Below are positions 55,942-64,000 of a stretch of DNA of 64,000 nucleotides, one piece after another; positions within the stretch are counted from its first letter, which is position 1, and every line of letters starts with the position of its first letter. The stretch is taken from contig JALMQS010000089.1 in assembly GCA_024734495.1 (NCBI GenBank), positions 6,460,420 to 6,524,419 on the forward strand, written 5' to 3'. The stretch comes from Forficula auricularia. Taxonomy: Eukaryota; Arthropoda; Insecta; Dermaptera; Forficulidae. A program made the translations under genes and the position numbers. The notes under the pieces were generated by a model. That model made no database searches. It was not told where the DNA came from and was given only the letters and a program-made list of their open reading frames with translations.

Positions 55942-56333
55942 TAGATACATATTAACATATATACAAAATTGGATATCTTGAAACTAGGCCTAGGGCATAG
56001 GCCTCTCCTAGAAATTGCCATGCCTTTATCTGCCTCACAATCCTACGCCAATCTTTGCCCGTCATCTCGGCGATGTCGTCGCGATGGAGATCTCGTGCTC
56101 TGTCTATCCCTTTTTCTTTTCATTACGATTAGACACCATTCGGTTATTATCTTGGACCATCTATCTATCATCTTCTCTCCTAGCCAAATGTTCTGCCCAT
56201 CTCCATTTACATCTTTTTATTATTACTCTTAAATGTAACATTTTACATTGATTCAGTTTTTATTATGGTTTTTTCTTTTTATTTATAGTATAGCTATCTT
56301 TGCGTTCTCTCTAGTTCTAGTAATGTTTTTATT
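55942..56333. other. Intron sequence, no gene
   Basis: 55990-56110 is GC-richer and overlapped by short open frames without motifs; nothing recognised. Confidence 0.45.
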
Positions 56334-57060
56334 TTACCATACAGGGTATGGTCAAGTATTGTAATAGTGCATGAAAAAAGTGGTTTTTCCCTTCTTTTTT
56401 TCGAAATATCTCAAAAACGGCTGAAACTATTTTGATTAAAAAAATTGAGCAAAATCATGGTATTTCCGTCTACAAAAAAAGCTTTAATAAGTGAACATCG
56501 AAAAAATTATATTTTTTGAGATAATAATAGTTCAACCAACTCCAACCTAATTTAATTTTAATAATAGTTTTGTCAAAATGTCTGTTAGTTAGTTAGTTAG
56601 TTAGTTAGTCTGGTTTATGGACGAGCTAGCTAAAAAACTAGTCTGAATATCGAAACCAAATTTCACACGTAGTTTTGGTCCATTGAGATTAAGAGCTGAT
56701 TAGATTTTGGTGCATATCTACCCAAAATTAAGGGTGGGGGTTGAAGGGGGGGTTAAAAATTAAAAATATATGCTCTTGTACCAAAGCCAACCAAATTTTG
56801 TATACATAATCAGTGGGACCCCAGAAGTCTAAAAATGCAAAAACTAACCGTCCAAAATGGGGGGGGGGGCGTCAAAAAATGAAAATATAGGCTCTTGTAC
56901 CAAACTCAACCAAATTTTGTATACATAATCAATGGACCCCCAGGAATCTAAAAATGCAAAAACTAACCTCCCTCCCCTACATGATTATAAATAATTTTAT
57001 TAAATTTAAGTGAGGGGCCAGGTTGTATGGTAAAGTCAAGTGGATGCCCACATCAGAACA
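56334..57060 (+). repeat. Family K repeat, copy K6
   Basis: 'taccatacagggtatggtca' to 'ggccaggttgtatggtaaag', colinear with 36115-36810. Contains a (TTAG)n tract at about 56584 and paired 'ccaaattttgtatacataat' subrepeats. Confidence 0.8.
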
Positions 57061-57441
57061 CGTCAGCTTATTTTTCCATAATATAGAAAATGAAAGAGGA
57101 AAGATAAACCGTATGAAATGATCGTCTGCAATTTCCGTTAGAAGTGCTTGGAATATTGCATTCTCCTACTTTTGATCTTGTATATCACTTGATATATACT
57201 TGCATATTATTATTTTAATATAACGCCCTTTTTTATTATTATTATTATTTTACATATTCCCTTCTACCTTTTATTTATAATAAATCGCTACTTTCATTCT
57301 TTTTATAGTCACATAAATTTAAACTCGTAGAATTATTTAATGGATAAAAAGATGATGATGATCCATCCATTGAGGAAGGAAATTGTTTGACACTTTTGTA
57401 TAAATGCTAAAATATATATATATATATATGTGGGTACTTAC
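57061..57441. other. Intron sequence with TA microsatellite
   Basis: Donor-side intron flank of the GPCR exon; (TA)n near 57411-57429. No other feature. Confidence 0.55.
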
Positions 57442-57598
57442 TCATGGACGACCCAGAATATCAAGGCATAGCAGATGACGATGATAAGACAAGGAATAAT
57501 AAAGGCGACGATAAAAAGGGTGTTTTTCGCATTGGCACCCGTCTTCGGATCCGGATTGATCGTGCAGGTTCCCAGCTTCCTATCGTAGCCATACCAAC
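57442..57598 (-). CDS. GPCR, internal exon: ECL2 and TM5 (Moody/Tre1-like)
   Basis: Most 5' exon of the receptor visible in the window. Acceptor TTTTTTTTTTTACAG precedes 157 bp and donor GTAAGT follows CATGA. It opens with the last two bases of a split codon and ends in phase 2, completed by G of the next exon to give Glu. It encodes WYGYDRKLGTCTINPD (extracellular loop 2, with the Cys expected to bond to TM3), then TLFIVAFIIPCLIIVICYAL and IFWVVH, which are TM5. The pattern 'fGxD...xCxIxPD' followed by 'IPCLxIVxCYAxIFWxV' fits Moody/Tre1 receptors. TM1-TM4 must lie upstream; no matching exon was seen up to 64000. Confidence 0.92.
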
Positions 57599-57810
57599 CT
57601 GTAAAAAAAAAAACAATAATCCGATCAAGAAATGTAATAAAAACATACATTTCAAAGTCAATTTTATTTGGTTGGTTCTGAATGTGGATAGAAATTATTG
57701 GCATCTATTTCAGTAAATCAAAAATGTCATACCAGGTAGATAAATGGCGAATTAATTTCTCATTTAATAATCAAACCCTAATCGATATGTCGGTTAAAAT
57801 TTTATTGATA

Positions 57811-58433
57811 CGAGGATAAGTTAAAAATTACCTACACTTTTCGTTCTACAACTTTATTAAATTAAGATAGGAGCATGCGTTGAGTTGGCGCGTCTGTGGT
57901 CACGTGTGCGGAATTTAATCACGATCGCGTCAGTTGTCGTCTAGCTACAACAGTATAAGTATGTCAGCTCCGCTATCAGATTGCACCAAAGAGGAGCAAC
58001 GATGAGTGGTCAGAGGGTGTGAAAGGTGCTGAAATTCACCGGAGACTTTTGTCACAATACGGGGAAAGAGCTTTATCTAGTAAAAGCGTTTTTTTATAGA
58101 TCGAAATGTTTAAAAGTGGTCGAACGAGCGTAACACAAAAAGAGGGAGCTTGGCGACCGTCAACTTTGAGACGCTTTGAGACCCTGGAAGACCCTCCCTA
58201 CAGCCCAGATCTCGCTCCCTCAGACATGGACGTTCGGGATGCGGAGCAAAACTGGCTTCATGACCAACCAAAAACCTTCTACCAGGAAGCCATCGGGAAG
58301 CTTGTGGCTCGCTTGACCAAGTGCATTTCTAAACGGGGAGACTATATCGAAAAATAATGTATCTGTTGTACACCTATCTTAGTTTAATAGAGTTGTAGAA
58401 CGAAAAGTGTAGGTAATTTTTGACTTATTATCG
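57811..58433. mobile_element. Mariner deletion derivative with TA target duplication
   Basis: Inverted ends CGAGGATAAGTTAAAAATTA... and ...TTATTATCG flank CCTACACTTTTCGTTCTACA arms; TA lies at 57809-57810 and 58434-58435. The inside keeps N-terminal HRRLLSQYGERALSSKS and FKSGRTSVTQKEGAWRPST (out of frame at one point), joined by a deletion to PPYSPDLAPSD and the C-terminal WLHDQPKTFYQEAIGKLV. The catalytic middle is lost, so it is nonautonomous. Confidence 0.92.
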
Positions 58434-58557
58434 TATAATGTAAAATTAATTGAAATAATAATTATTCAAATGTTGTTGGAGATAGTGGCTGTGATTATAT
58501 TGTAGTAGATTGAAGGAGTTATATTAGCCTAAGTAGGGATTCACCAGGTACAATAAA

Positions 58558-58592
58558 AATGTTTTGGCCTAAATTTATTGGGCCATCCTCAG
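58558..58592 (-). ncRNA. Degenerate hammerhead-like motif H15
   Basis: Minus strand CTGAGGA, extra T, helix II GGCC/GGCC, then AAAAC where GAAAC is expected. Lies just outside the foldback that follows. Confidence 0.35.
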
Positions 58593-58920
58593 TTGTTGGG
58601 CTACCGAAATATACCGGGTGAAATTTTTTATCTTGAGACAGTCTTATAACTCAAAAACAGTGCATTATATGGAAAAAAGTTTACAATAAAAGTTTATTTA
58701 TATGAGGGGAGGAACTAAATCAAAAATATTACAACATTCAGATATAAATTGTCAGGTAAATACTTTTACTTAATCTACAAAAAAAAAAAAAAAAAAAAAA
58801 ACTGAACAACTTTCTATTTTTAACTTCGTAACTATTTTTTTATACGACATCAAATAAACAAAATACATGAATCAATTAGATCTCAAAAAATCTTAATTAT
58901 TTTTAATAATCATTCAACTT

Positions 58921-59082
58921 TTTTTTGGCTTTTCGGTCTTTCTAGCCATAAGCCAATTTACGATACTATTTATTTTATTTATATTTGTCTCTACCCCCGG
59001 GGGTCAGATTGCCAGATGCCTCGAGTCGGATTCGAACCCGGGTCCACTTGGCTAGCAGGCTGATACGCTACCACCGACCCCC
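58921..59082 (-). repeat. tRNA-derived SINE (type A), copy 4
   Basis: Minus strand with box B GGGTTCGAATCCGACTCGAG and tail GACCGAAAAGCC plus A run. Flanks AATCATTCAACTT (58908-58920) and AATCATTTAACTT (59083-59095) are a 13-bp duplication with one mismatch. Confidence 0.92.
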
Positions 59083-59182
59083 AATCATTTAACTTAATTA
59101 TCAAATAATAATGATCCAATATTTAATAATTAAATAAATAATGATAAAATATTTAATAATTAAATTAATAAATTTAATAATT

Positions 59183-59371
59183 TTACGACACTGTTCTGAG
59201 ACAATCCAGAGTGTATCGCAAGTCTTCTGAATGTTTCTTCATAGCCTTTATATTTCTTGTTTTTTGTAACAGATTTACAAAACGATAAAATGAAGCTTGT
59301 GAGGGTGTATTCCTATCAGGAAAACGCTCGGCATCCATTTCAATGGCATCCCCATAACACTTCTTCCACAT
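59183..59371 (-). pseudogene. DUF4817-like helix-turn-helix remnant
   Basis: The minus-strand frame reads CYGDAIEMDAERFPDRNTPS and SFYRFVNLLQKTRNIK, resembling the insect-wide 'YAERFPnRrhPs..tFyrlvqrLreTG' domain (DUF4817), often found with transposon proteins. The expected transposase downstream is missing. It sits in the loop of the foldback and may indicate the autonomous parent. Confidence 0.6.
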
Positions 59372-60517
59372 TCACCATAAATTAAGACCATTTCAATTCT
59401 GTCTTCAACAAAAAAATCCTCCATTTTTATTATAGTAATACAATATAACTATCTACTGGATTGAGACGAGAAATAAACTTTTTTAAACTCAAGAATTTTA
59501 ACTAGTTCTATTAAGTAGAAAATAATCTCTTTAATTTGTGTATTTAATTAAGTTTTAAGATCATTATAGACACTTATTTTCATTGTTGTGACTTATCGAT
59601 TTAATAATTAATTATTTAATAATTATTATTTGATAATTATGTTAAATAATTGTTAAAAATAATTATTGAGATTTTTTTGAGATCTAATTGATTCATGTAC
59701 TTTGATTATTTGATGTCGTATAAAAAAATAATTTCTATAAAAGTTGTTCAGTTTTTTTTTTGTAGATATTAAGTAGACGTATAGAAAAATATAAGGTTCC
59801 ATTTAAAAACAGAATTTGAAATTGAAATACCCTTGAAAGCTTGTTCTACAAACAATATCGTAGTGTAGTTTCCCGTTCGATATAAACAAACTTTTATTTG
59901 AAACTTTTTTTCCATATAAATGCACTGTTTTTTGAGTTATAAGACTGTCTCAAGATAAAAAACTCAACGGGAAGTAAAGTGTATTTTATTCAATTGTGTG
60001 AAGTATGAAACATATTACAAAAACAAAAAAAAAGCTAAACAATTAAGTATTTTTAAAACTAATCCTAAGTTTGAAATTGGGTTATCTCAAATGTATGAAA
60101 ATGTTACTTAGGGCCAGTTTCATAAAAAAAAAACTAATCCTCGGCTTACTCAACTCTGAGAGTTATCCTGGAGTTTCAAACAATATGAATTTCATAAAAC
60201 AAAATAGTGTCGAGTTAGCTCACCCTGAGTCAAGGGTAGGAAAATAGGTTGGCAACGGCCAAATTCCCTAGATTTTAGTTATTTTTAGAAAAAAAAAACA
60301 ATTATGTTTAAATTTTTTTTTGTTTTCTATTCATTTCATTCAAATGAATGAATGTCTTGTATTCTTTTATTATTTAAAAACAATTTTTTTTTATAAAAAT
60401 AAACTGGTAAAAAAGTAAATATATAGATACAACAAAACTGAGACAAATCATGTAATTTTAAAAATTTGAAATGTATTGAATAAGTGAATATTAAATTTTA
60501 GGACCAATCTTCAATTA

Positions 60518-60760
60518 AGCGTAAAAGAACTCCCAATTTCACAATAGAAGAGGAGAAACATCTTGTTTTTCTCGTTAATAAATATAAAAATGTGTTGGAA
60601 TCTTAGCGTTCAGATTCTGATGCTAATTTAAAGAAAAAATAAAGTAAAAATATGGGATGATTTGGCATCAGAATTTAATGCTGACTCCAATCGTTTCCGA
60701 TCTAATTTTATTCTACGAAATAAATATAAACATTTAGCTATTTTATTAGAAATATCTGCT
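60518..60760 (+). pseudogene. Harbinger Myb/SANT-like protein remnant
   Basis: KRKRTPNFTIEEEKHLVFLV then, after a stop and a frameshift, KVKIWDDLASEFNADSNRFR and NKYKHLA. This is the Myb/SANT-like DNA-binding domain of the accessory protein that Harbinger transposons encode next to the transposase. At least two disabling changes are visible. Confidence 0.8.
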
Positions 60761-61017
60761 TTCTTCGATTTTAGTTTGAAATTTTTTTAATTTAATTTAT
60801 TAGATATTTACTTTTAAAAAATATACCTATACCTATAATGAATTCTTTTGTTTTATTCTAGTTCCGTGTTAACATAAATTAAAATTCTATATACATGTAT
60901 ATAGGTATATTTGACTATATTTAATATTATATAAAAAAATAATAATATAACGATTTGTTTTGAATTCTTTTGATTTGAAACTCTAACCTATATAAAAATT
61001 TTTAAGAAAAAAATAAA

Positions 61018-61730
61018 AACCGACTTCAAAAAATTAAATGCAACAAATATAAAAATACACTAAAAGGTATAAAATAATTATTATCTTATTTAGTTACAAC
61101 TAAACGACGAAATATTAACACGAAATTACTTTTTAAAAGTCGGTGCCAAACAAACTATACCTATAAGCGAGCGTACCCGCCAAACGTACTCCGTCGAGTG
61201 CGATTCATAAAAGGTATATGTTTGGCACCAACTTCAAAAAGTAATTTCGTGTTAATATTTCGTCGTTTAGTTGTAACTAAATAAGATAATAATTATTTTA
61301 TACCTTTTAGTGTATTTTTATATTTGTTGCATTTAATTTTTTGAAGTCGGTTTTTATTTTTTTCTTAAAAATTTTTATTTTTCTCTTTTTAGTGATGTTA
61401 TTAATAGTGATCGATATCATCAGAACTTGACCAAATTAATATGACACCATCCCTAAGACACCCCCTTTCGGATAAAAAAAGAACCATCGAAATCGGTTCA
61501 TAAACAAAGAGGTTAGGTCTAAACAAACCTAATAAAAAAGGTCTAATACCTATGAAAAAAAATCGAAAAAAAATTGGACCAATCGGAAGCTAGACTGGAC
61601 CCAATGCAAAAAAAATTTTCAAAATCGGTTGACAATTGGCGGAGATATGAGGTAACATAGGCACAAAAAAAAAAAAAAAAAAAAAAAAATTCAATCGAAT
61701 AGAGAACCTCCTCCTTTTTTGAAGTCGGTT
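61018..61730 (-). mobile_element. Family E repeat, copy E4
   Basis: Inverse orientation of E1: terminal hairpin at 61018-61360, CTCCTCCTTTTTTGAAGTCG end at 61730. Nested in the Harbinger element. Confidence 0.8.
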
Positions 61731-61925
61731 AAAAATGTTTTTCTAATCTAAATAAACATAGAGTTATCCCCAGGATAAAGGTTAACCCATCAATTTCGGA
61801 GAGTTAAATATAGGGGGGTTAAGTTTGAGATCACCCTATGTTTTTTTTTTTATGAAACACATTTCGAGAGCTAACCCCAGGATGTTCCCTAGCATAGGGT
61901 CATCCTATTTATATGAAACTGGCCC

Positions 61926-62597
61926 TTAATGACTTTTCGCAATAAGCCCACGATATATGCAAATGATCTTCGAGGATTACGTGATGTATCCCGAATGCTA
62001 CCATATTCTATACATGTTTTAAATTATTTGGTCCAAAATAACTTAATTACTTTGTATCCGAATACTCTGTTTTACCTCTGAGAATGTTATTAACACACTT
62101 CCTGTTTCTGTAGCTAGTGAGGAAAGAGAAAGTTTTTATTCCAAATTAAAATTAATAAAACACTACTTAAGAAGTTCAAACAATACTTAGAAATTTGTCA
62201 ATATTTTATAGTGAATCTACATTAGATACCACTCTAGACTAGAACTACTCTAATTAACGAATTTAATAAAGTTAAAGTTAGAAGAGGTAAAACTGTAGTA
62301 GATAGTTGATATCATTATTTTAAATAACCTAGTTTATATTTTCAAAATAAAAATACTTTTCGTACATTTTGAGCATTTGTTTTTCTAAATTCCAAACGAA
62401 GGTTATTTTAACGAAAAAACATTTAAGGGGCGTATGATTTCGAAAACCTGCATCATACTAAGAAAAAGTACCGCACGGCCCTGTTAAGATATGTCCATTT
62501 TGTATATTTTATCTTTCTATGCTTAATTCAAAATGATTCATTTGATTGATATTACAAATGGAATTTGATCTTATATTAAAACTTTATTTTAGTATAA
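61926..62597. other. Intron sequence, no gene
   Basis: AT-rich single-copy-looking sequence; no exon with the remaining GPCR transmembrane segments was found. Confidence 0.5.
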
Positions 62598-62621
62598 TAG
62601 TCCAGGCAAATTACGATTTTA
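62598..62621 (+). pseudogene. 24-bp RTE LINE remnant
   Basis: 'tagtccaggcaaattacgat' plus 'ttta' equals the start of the RTE fragment at 52455 (minus) and encodes QANYDF. It directly precedes family F copy F1. Confidence 0.6.
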
Positions 62622-62625
62622 ACAT

Positions 62626-63229
62626 GATTTTATTACTGGAATACCTTTATTGGTACTCCAATACTACTATCCTAAGTCCCCCTCCCCCAAATCTGTGTTG
62701 TGGAAATTTTTCTACGCTTCTCAAAATGAGAAAATTTCGGAGTTTTTTCAGTTTTTCTTGAATAGCTCTAAAACGGCTTATCAAATAAAAAAGATATCTA
62801 TTAGATAAATTAAAGCTCTTTAAATTACGCGTAAAACAATAACAATTTCATCTATTTAGATTCAGTAGAACCGGTACTAGCTCCTGTCAAAAAACAGCCC
62901 TCGGGATCACTTTTGAATATCCCTTAAACTCGTACTTTTTTCGATTTTTTCCCATTTTGATCTTGAAGCAGCACGTTTTCGACAAAGACAAAATAGATGA
63001 AATTGTTATCATTTTACGCGTAATTTAAAGAGCTTTAATTTATCTAATAGATATCTTCTTGATTTGATAAGCCGTTTTAGAGTTATTCAAGAAAAAGTGA
63101 AAAAATTCGAAATTTTCTCATTTTGAGGCGCGTAGAAAAATTTCCTCAACACAGATTTGGGAGAAAACTTAGGGTAGTAATATTGGAGTACCAATAAAGG
63201 TATTCCAGCAATAAAATCTTTACCGGGAA
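62626..63229. repeat. Family F foldback, full copy F1
   Basis: 'gattttattactggaatacc' and 'ggtattccagcaataaaatc' are inverted ends. Arms of about 250 bp include 'aaacggcttatcaaat', 'aaattacgcgtaaaa' and inverses. The centre contains 'ccctcgggatcacttttgaa'. Confidence 0.88.
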
Positions 63230-63272
63230 TTATTTTCTGTTTATGCCATTTTTTCACGTAATTTTCCTAGAC

Positions 63273-63961
63273 CAGGTCGGCAACCTTTTGCGACGGAAGA
63301 GCCAAAAGTTACAATTTACAATATTTCCCAGTTTTTAAAGAGGCACTAACATTTTTGTTTCAATATTATGGTATTTGATTAAGGATTAGCTATATAAATT
63401 TGATTTTTGATTTAAAATAAATAGCTTTAAATATGAAATATTTATTCGCACAAAACATATTAAAGTATTTAGGTAGCTCTTCTAGGATATTAAAATTAGT
63501 AATTAAATAATATAACTATAATTATTGAATAATAGATAGTTACATCAAGGGAGCATTGGCCTTACATGCCTTTTGAAAGTTTGGTTAAATCTGGCTGATC
63601 CATAGCAAGTGATAAAGCAGAAGCCAGTTGAATGTTTTCCACTTGCATATGTGTTACATTTGAAGTCATTTTAGCAGTTCTATCTTGTACTGTTTTAGCA
63701 GATAATGGCAAATCTTTGATTCTCTTCATGATTTCTGTTTTGGTTTTGAAATCACGAAACAGTTCTTCAGCTCCATGTATGAAACAATCTTTGACGTACT
63801 CACCATCTGTGAATAGTTTCCTTCTTTTTCTCTATTTTTTTTTTATGAGTTTTGAAAATAAAATAATATAATTATTAATATTTGCGCATGGAACTGGAGA
63901 GCCGCATCTTGACATCGAAAGAGCAGCATGCGGCTCGCGAGCCACGGGTTGCCGAACCCTG
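63273..63961. mobile_element. hAT element with partial transposase
   Basis: Left end CAGGTCGGCAACC, right end GGTTGCCGAACCCTG, with 8-bp flanks TCCTAGAC (63265-63272) and GCCTAGGC (63962-63969), 6 of 8 matching. Subterminal 'gcggctcgcgagcc' is shared with the hAT at 17252. Contains a transposase fragment on the minus strand. Confidence 0.85.
63546..63835 (-). pseudogene. hAT transposase fragment (ZBED5/GTF2IRD2-like)
   Basis: The minus-strand frame reads KDCFIHGAEELFRDFK, MKRIKDLPLSAKTVQDRTAK and NVTHMQVENIQLASALSLAM, then an unrelated short end and a stop. 'LPLSxxTVxxRi..m..n...q......a..fSLalDE' is the conserved N-terminal part of ZBED5/GTF2IRD2-type hAT transposases. The expected DES catalytic motif after SLAMD is lost by a deletion. 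Nonfunctional. Confidence 0.8.
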
Positions 63962-63969
63962 GCCTAGGC

Positions 63970-64000
63970 TATATTTTGATATTGAGAAAGTGTGATAATA
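63970..64000. other. Window end, AT-rich
   Basis: Short AT-rich stretch after the hAT target duplication; nothing visible. Confidence 0.6.

Larger units (their letters stand above)
58617..59968. repeat. Large foldback element with ORF remnant and SINE
   Basis: 'atcttgagacagtcttataa' and its inverse mark long terminal repeats of roughly 300 bp (58617-58920 and 59580-59968), including 'gagatctaattgattcatgt' and inverse. The interior holds a type A SINE and a short DUF4817-like coding remnant. Confidence 0.88.
60111..61925. mobile_element. PIF/Harbinger element with TTA target duplication
   Basis: Ends GGGCCAGTTTCATAAAAAA and TATATGAAACTGGCCC; TTA at 60108-60110 and 61926-61928. The GGGCC(A/T)GTTTCAT end and 3-bp duplication are typical of PIF/Harbinger. 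Internal sequence encodes a broken Myb-like protein and carries a family E insertion. No transposase was seen. Confidence 0.92.

Noticed and set aside
57599..64000. Upstream GPCR exon with TM3-TM4 in this region
   Set aside because: All open frames here belong to mariner, DUF4817-like, Harbinger or hAT sequences; no transmembrane exon with splice sites was found.
1..64000. CRISPR arrays, operons or bacterial promoters
   Set aside because: Introns, LINEs and SINEs show eukaryotic nuclear DNA; the only regular tandem array (119 bp) has no spacer structure.

Overview
The window looks like AT-rich (about 70% A+T by impression) nuclear DNA from an arthropod, most likely an insect. Three coding exons with consensus splice sites belong to one host gene. 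Nearly everything else is transposon debris of types common in insects: mariner, hAT, PIF/Harbinger, Jockey-, RTE- and CR1/L2-like LINEs, a Penelope-like element (PLE), Helitron-like elements, tRNA-derived SINEs and many foldback elements. There are no operons, no CRISPR array and no prokaryotic signals.

Host gene (minus strand): a rhodopsin-class GPCR that I place in the insect Moody/Tre1 (trapped in endoderm-1) group. Exons lie at 57598-57442, 35943-35747 and 7365-7187, in transcription order. Splice phases match across both introns (phase 2, then phase 1), and the joined part covers extracellular loop 2 to the stop codon. The start of the gene, with TM1-TM4, lies beyond position 64000 or was not recognised. 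The two complete introns are about 21.5 kb and 28.4 kb and act as a transposon sink. Positions 1-7186 lie 3' of the gene; 57599-64000 lies in an upstream intron.

Layout: 1-7 kb, foldbacks, two copies of repeat family E, a dead mariner and PLE ends. 7-17 kb, last GPCR exon, one half of a dispersed duplication (8.6-10.2 kb), SINEs and foldbacks. 17.25-19.99 kb, a hAT element with a perfect 8-bp target duplication that hosts nested insertions. 20.5-21.8 kb, a Jockey-like LINE fragment between two 290-bp direct repeats. 22-24 kb, a mariner remnant and a ribozyme-like foldback. 25-31 kb, a large foldback and the second copy of the duplication. 31-35.5 kb, a PLE 3' part, a LINE remnant, a Helitron-like copy, a 119-bp tandem array and a ribozyme-like foldback. 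35.7-35.9 kb, GPCR exon. 36-50 kb, SINEs, an RTE inside a foldback, Helitron-like copies and a hAT MITE. 50-54.5 kb, two LINEs, one with an open 418-residue frame. 54.5-64 kb, Helitron-like copies, GPCR exon, a mariner deletion derivative, a large foldback, a Harbinger element and a hAT element.

The most unusual signal is a recurring hammerhead-ribozyme-like motif: CUGANGA, one extra base, helix II, GAAA, then a short tract often starting ACGU or AUAU. I count fifteen occurrences, ten with both core strings intact. Four foldback elements carry it in both arms, always with the predicted cleavage side facing outward. One plus-strand copy lies about 290 bp after a recognisable Penelope-like ORF end. 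This suggests PLE-type terminal repeats, several in inverted pairs, but the constant extra base before helix II is a deviation from the textbook hammerhead and needs testing.
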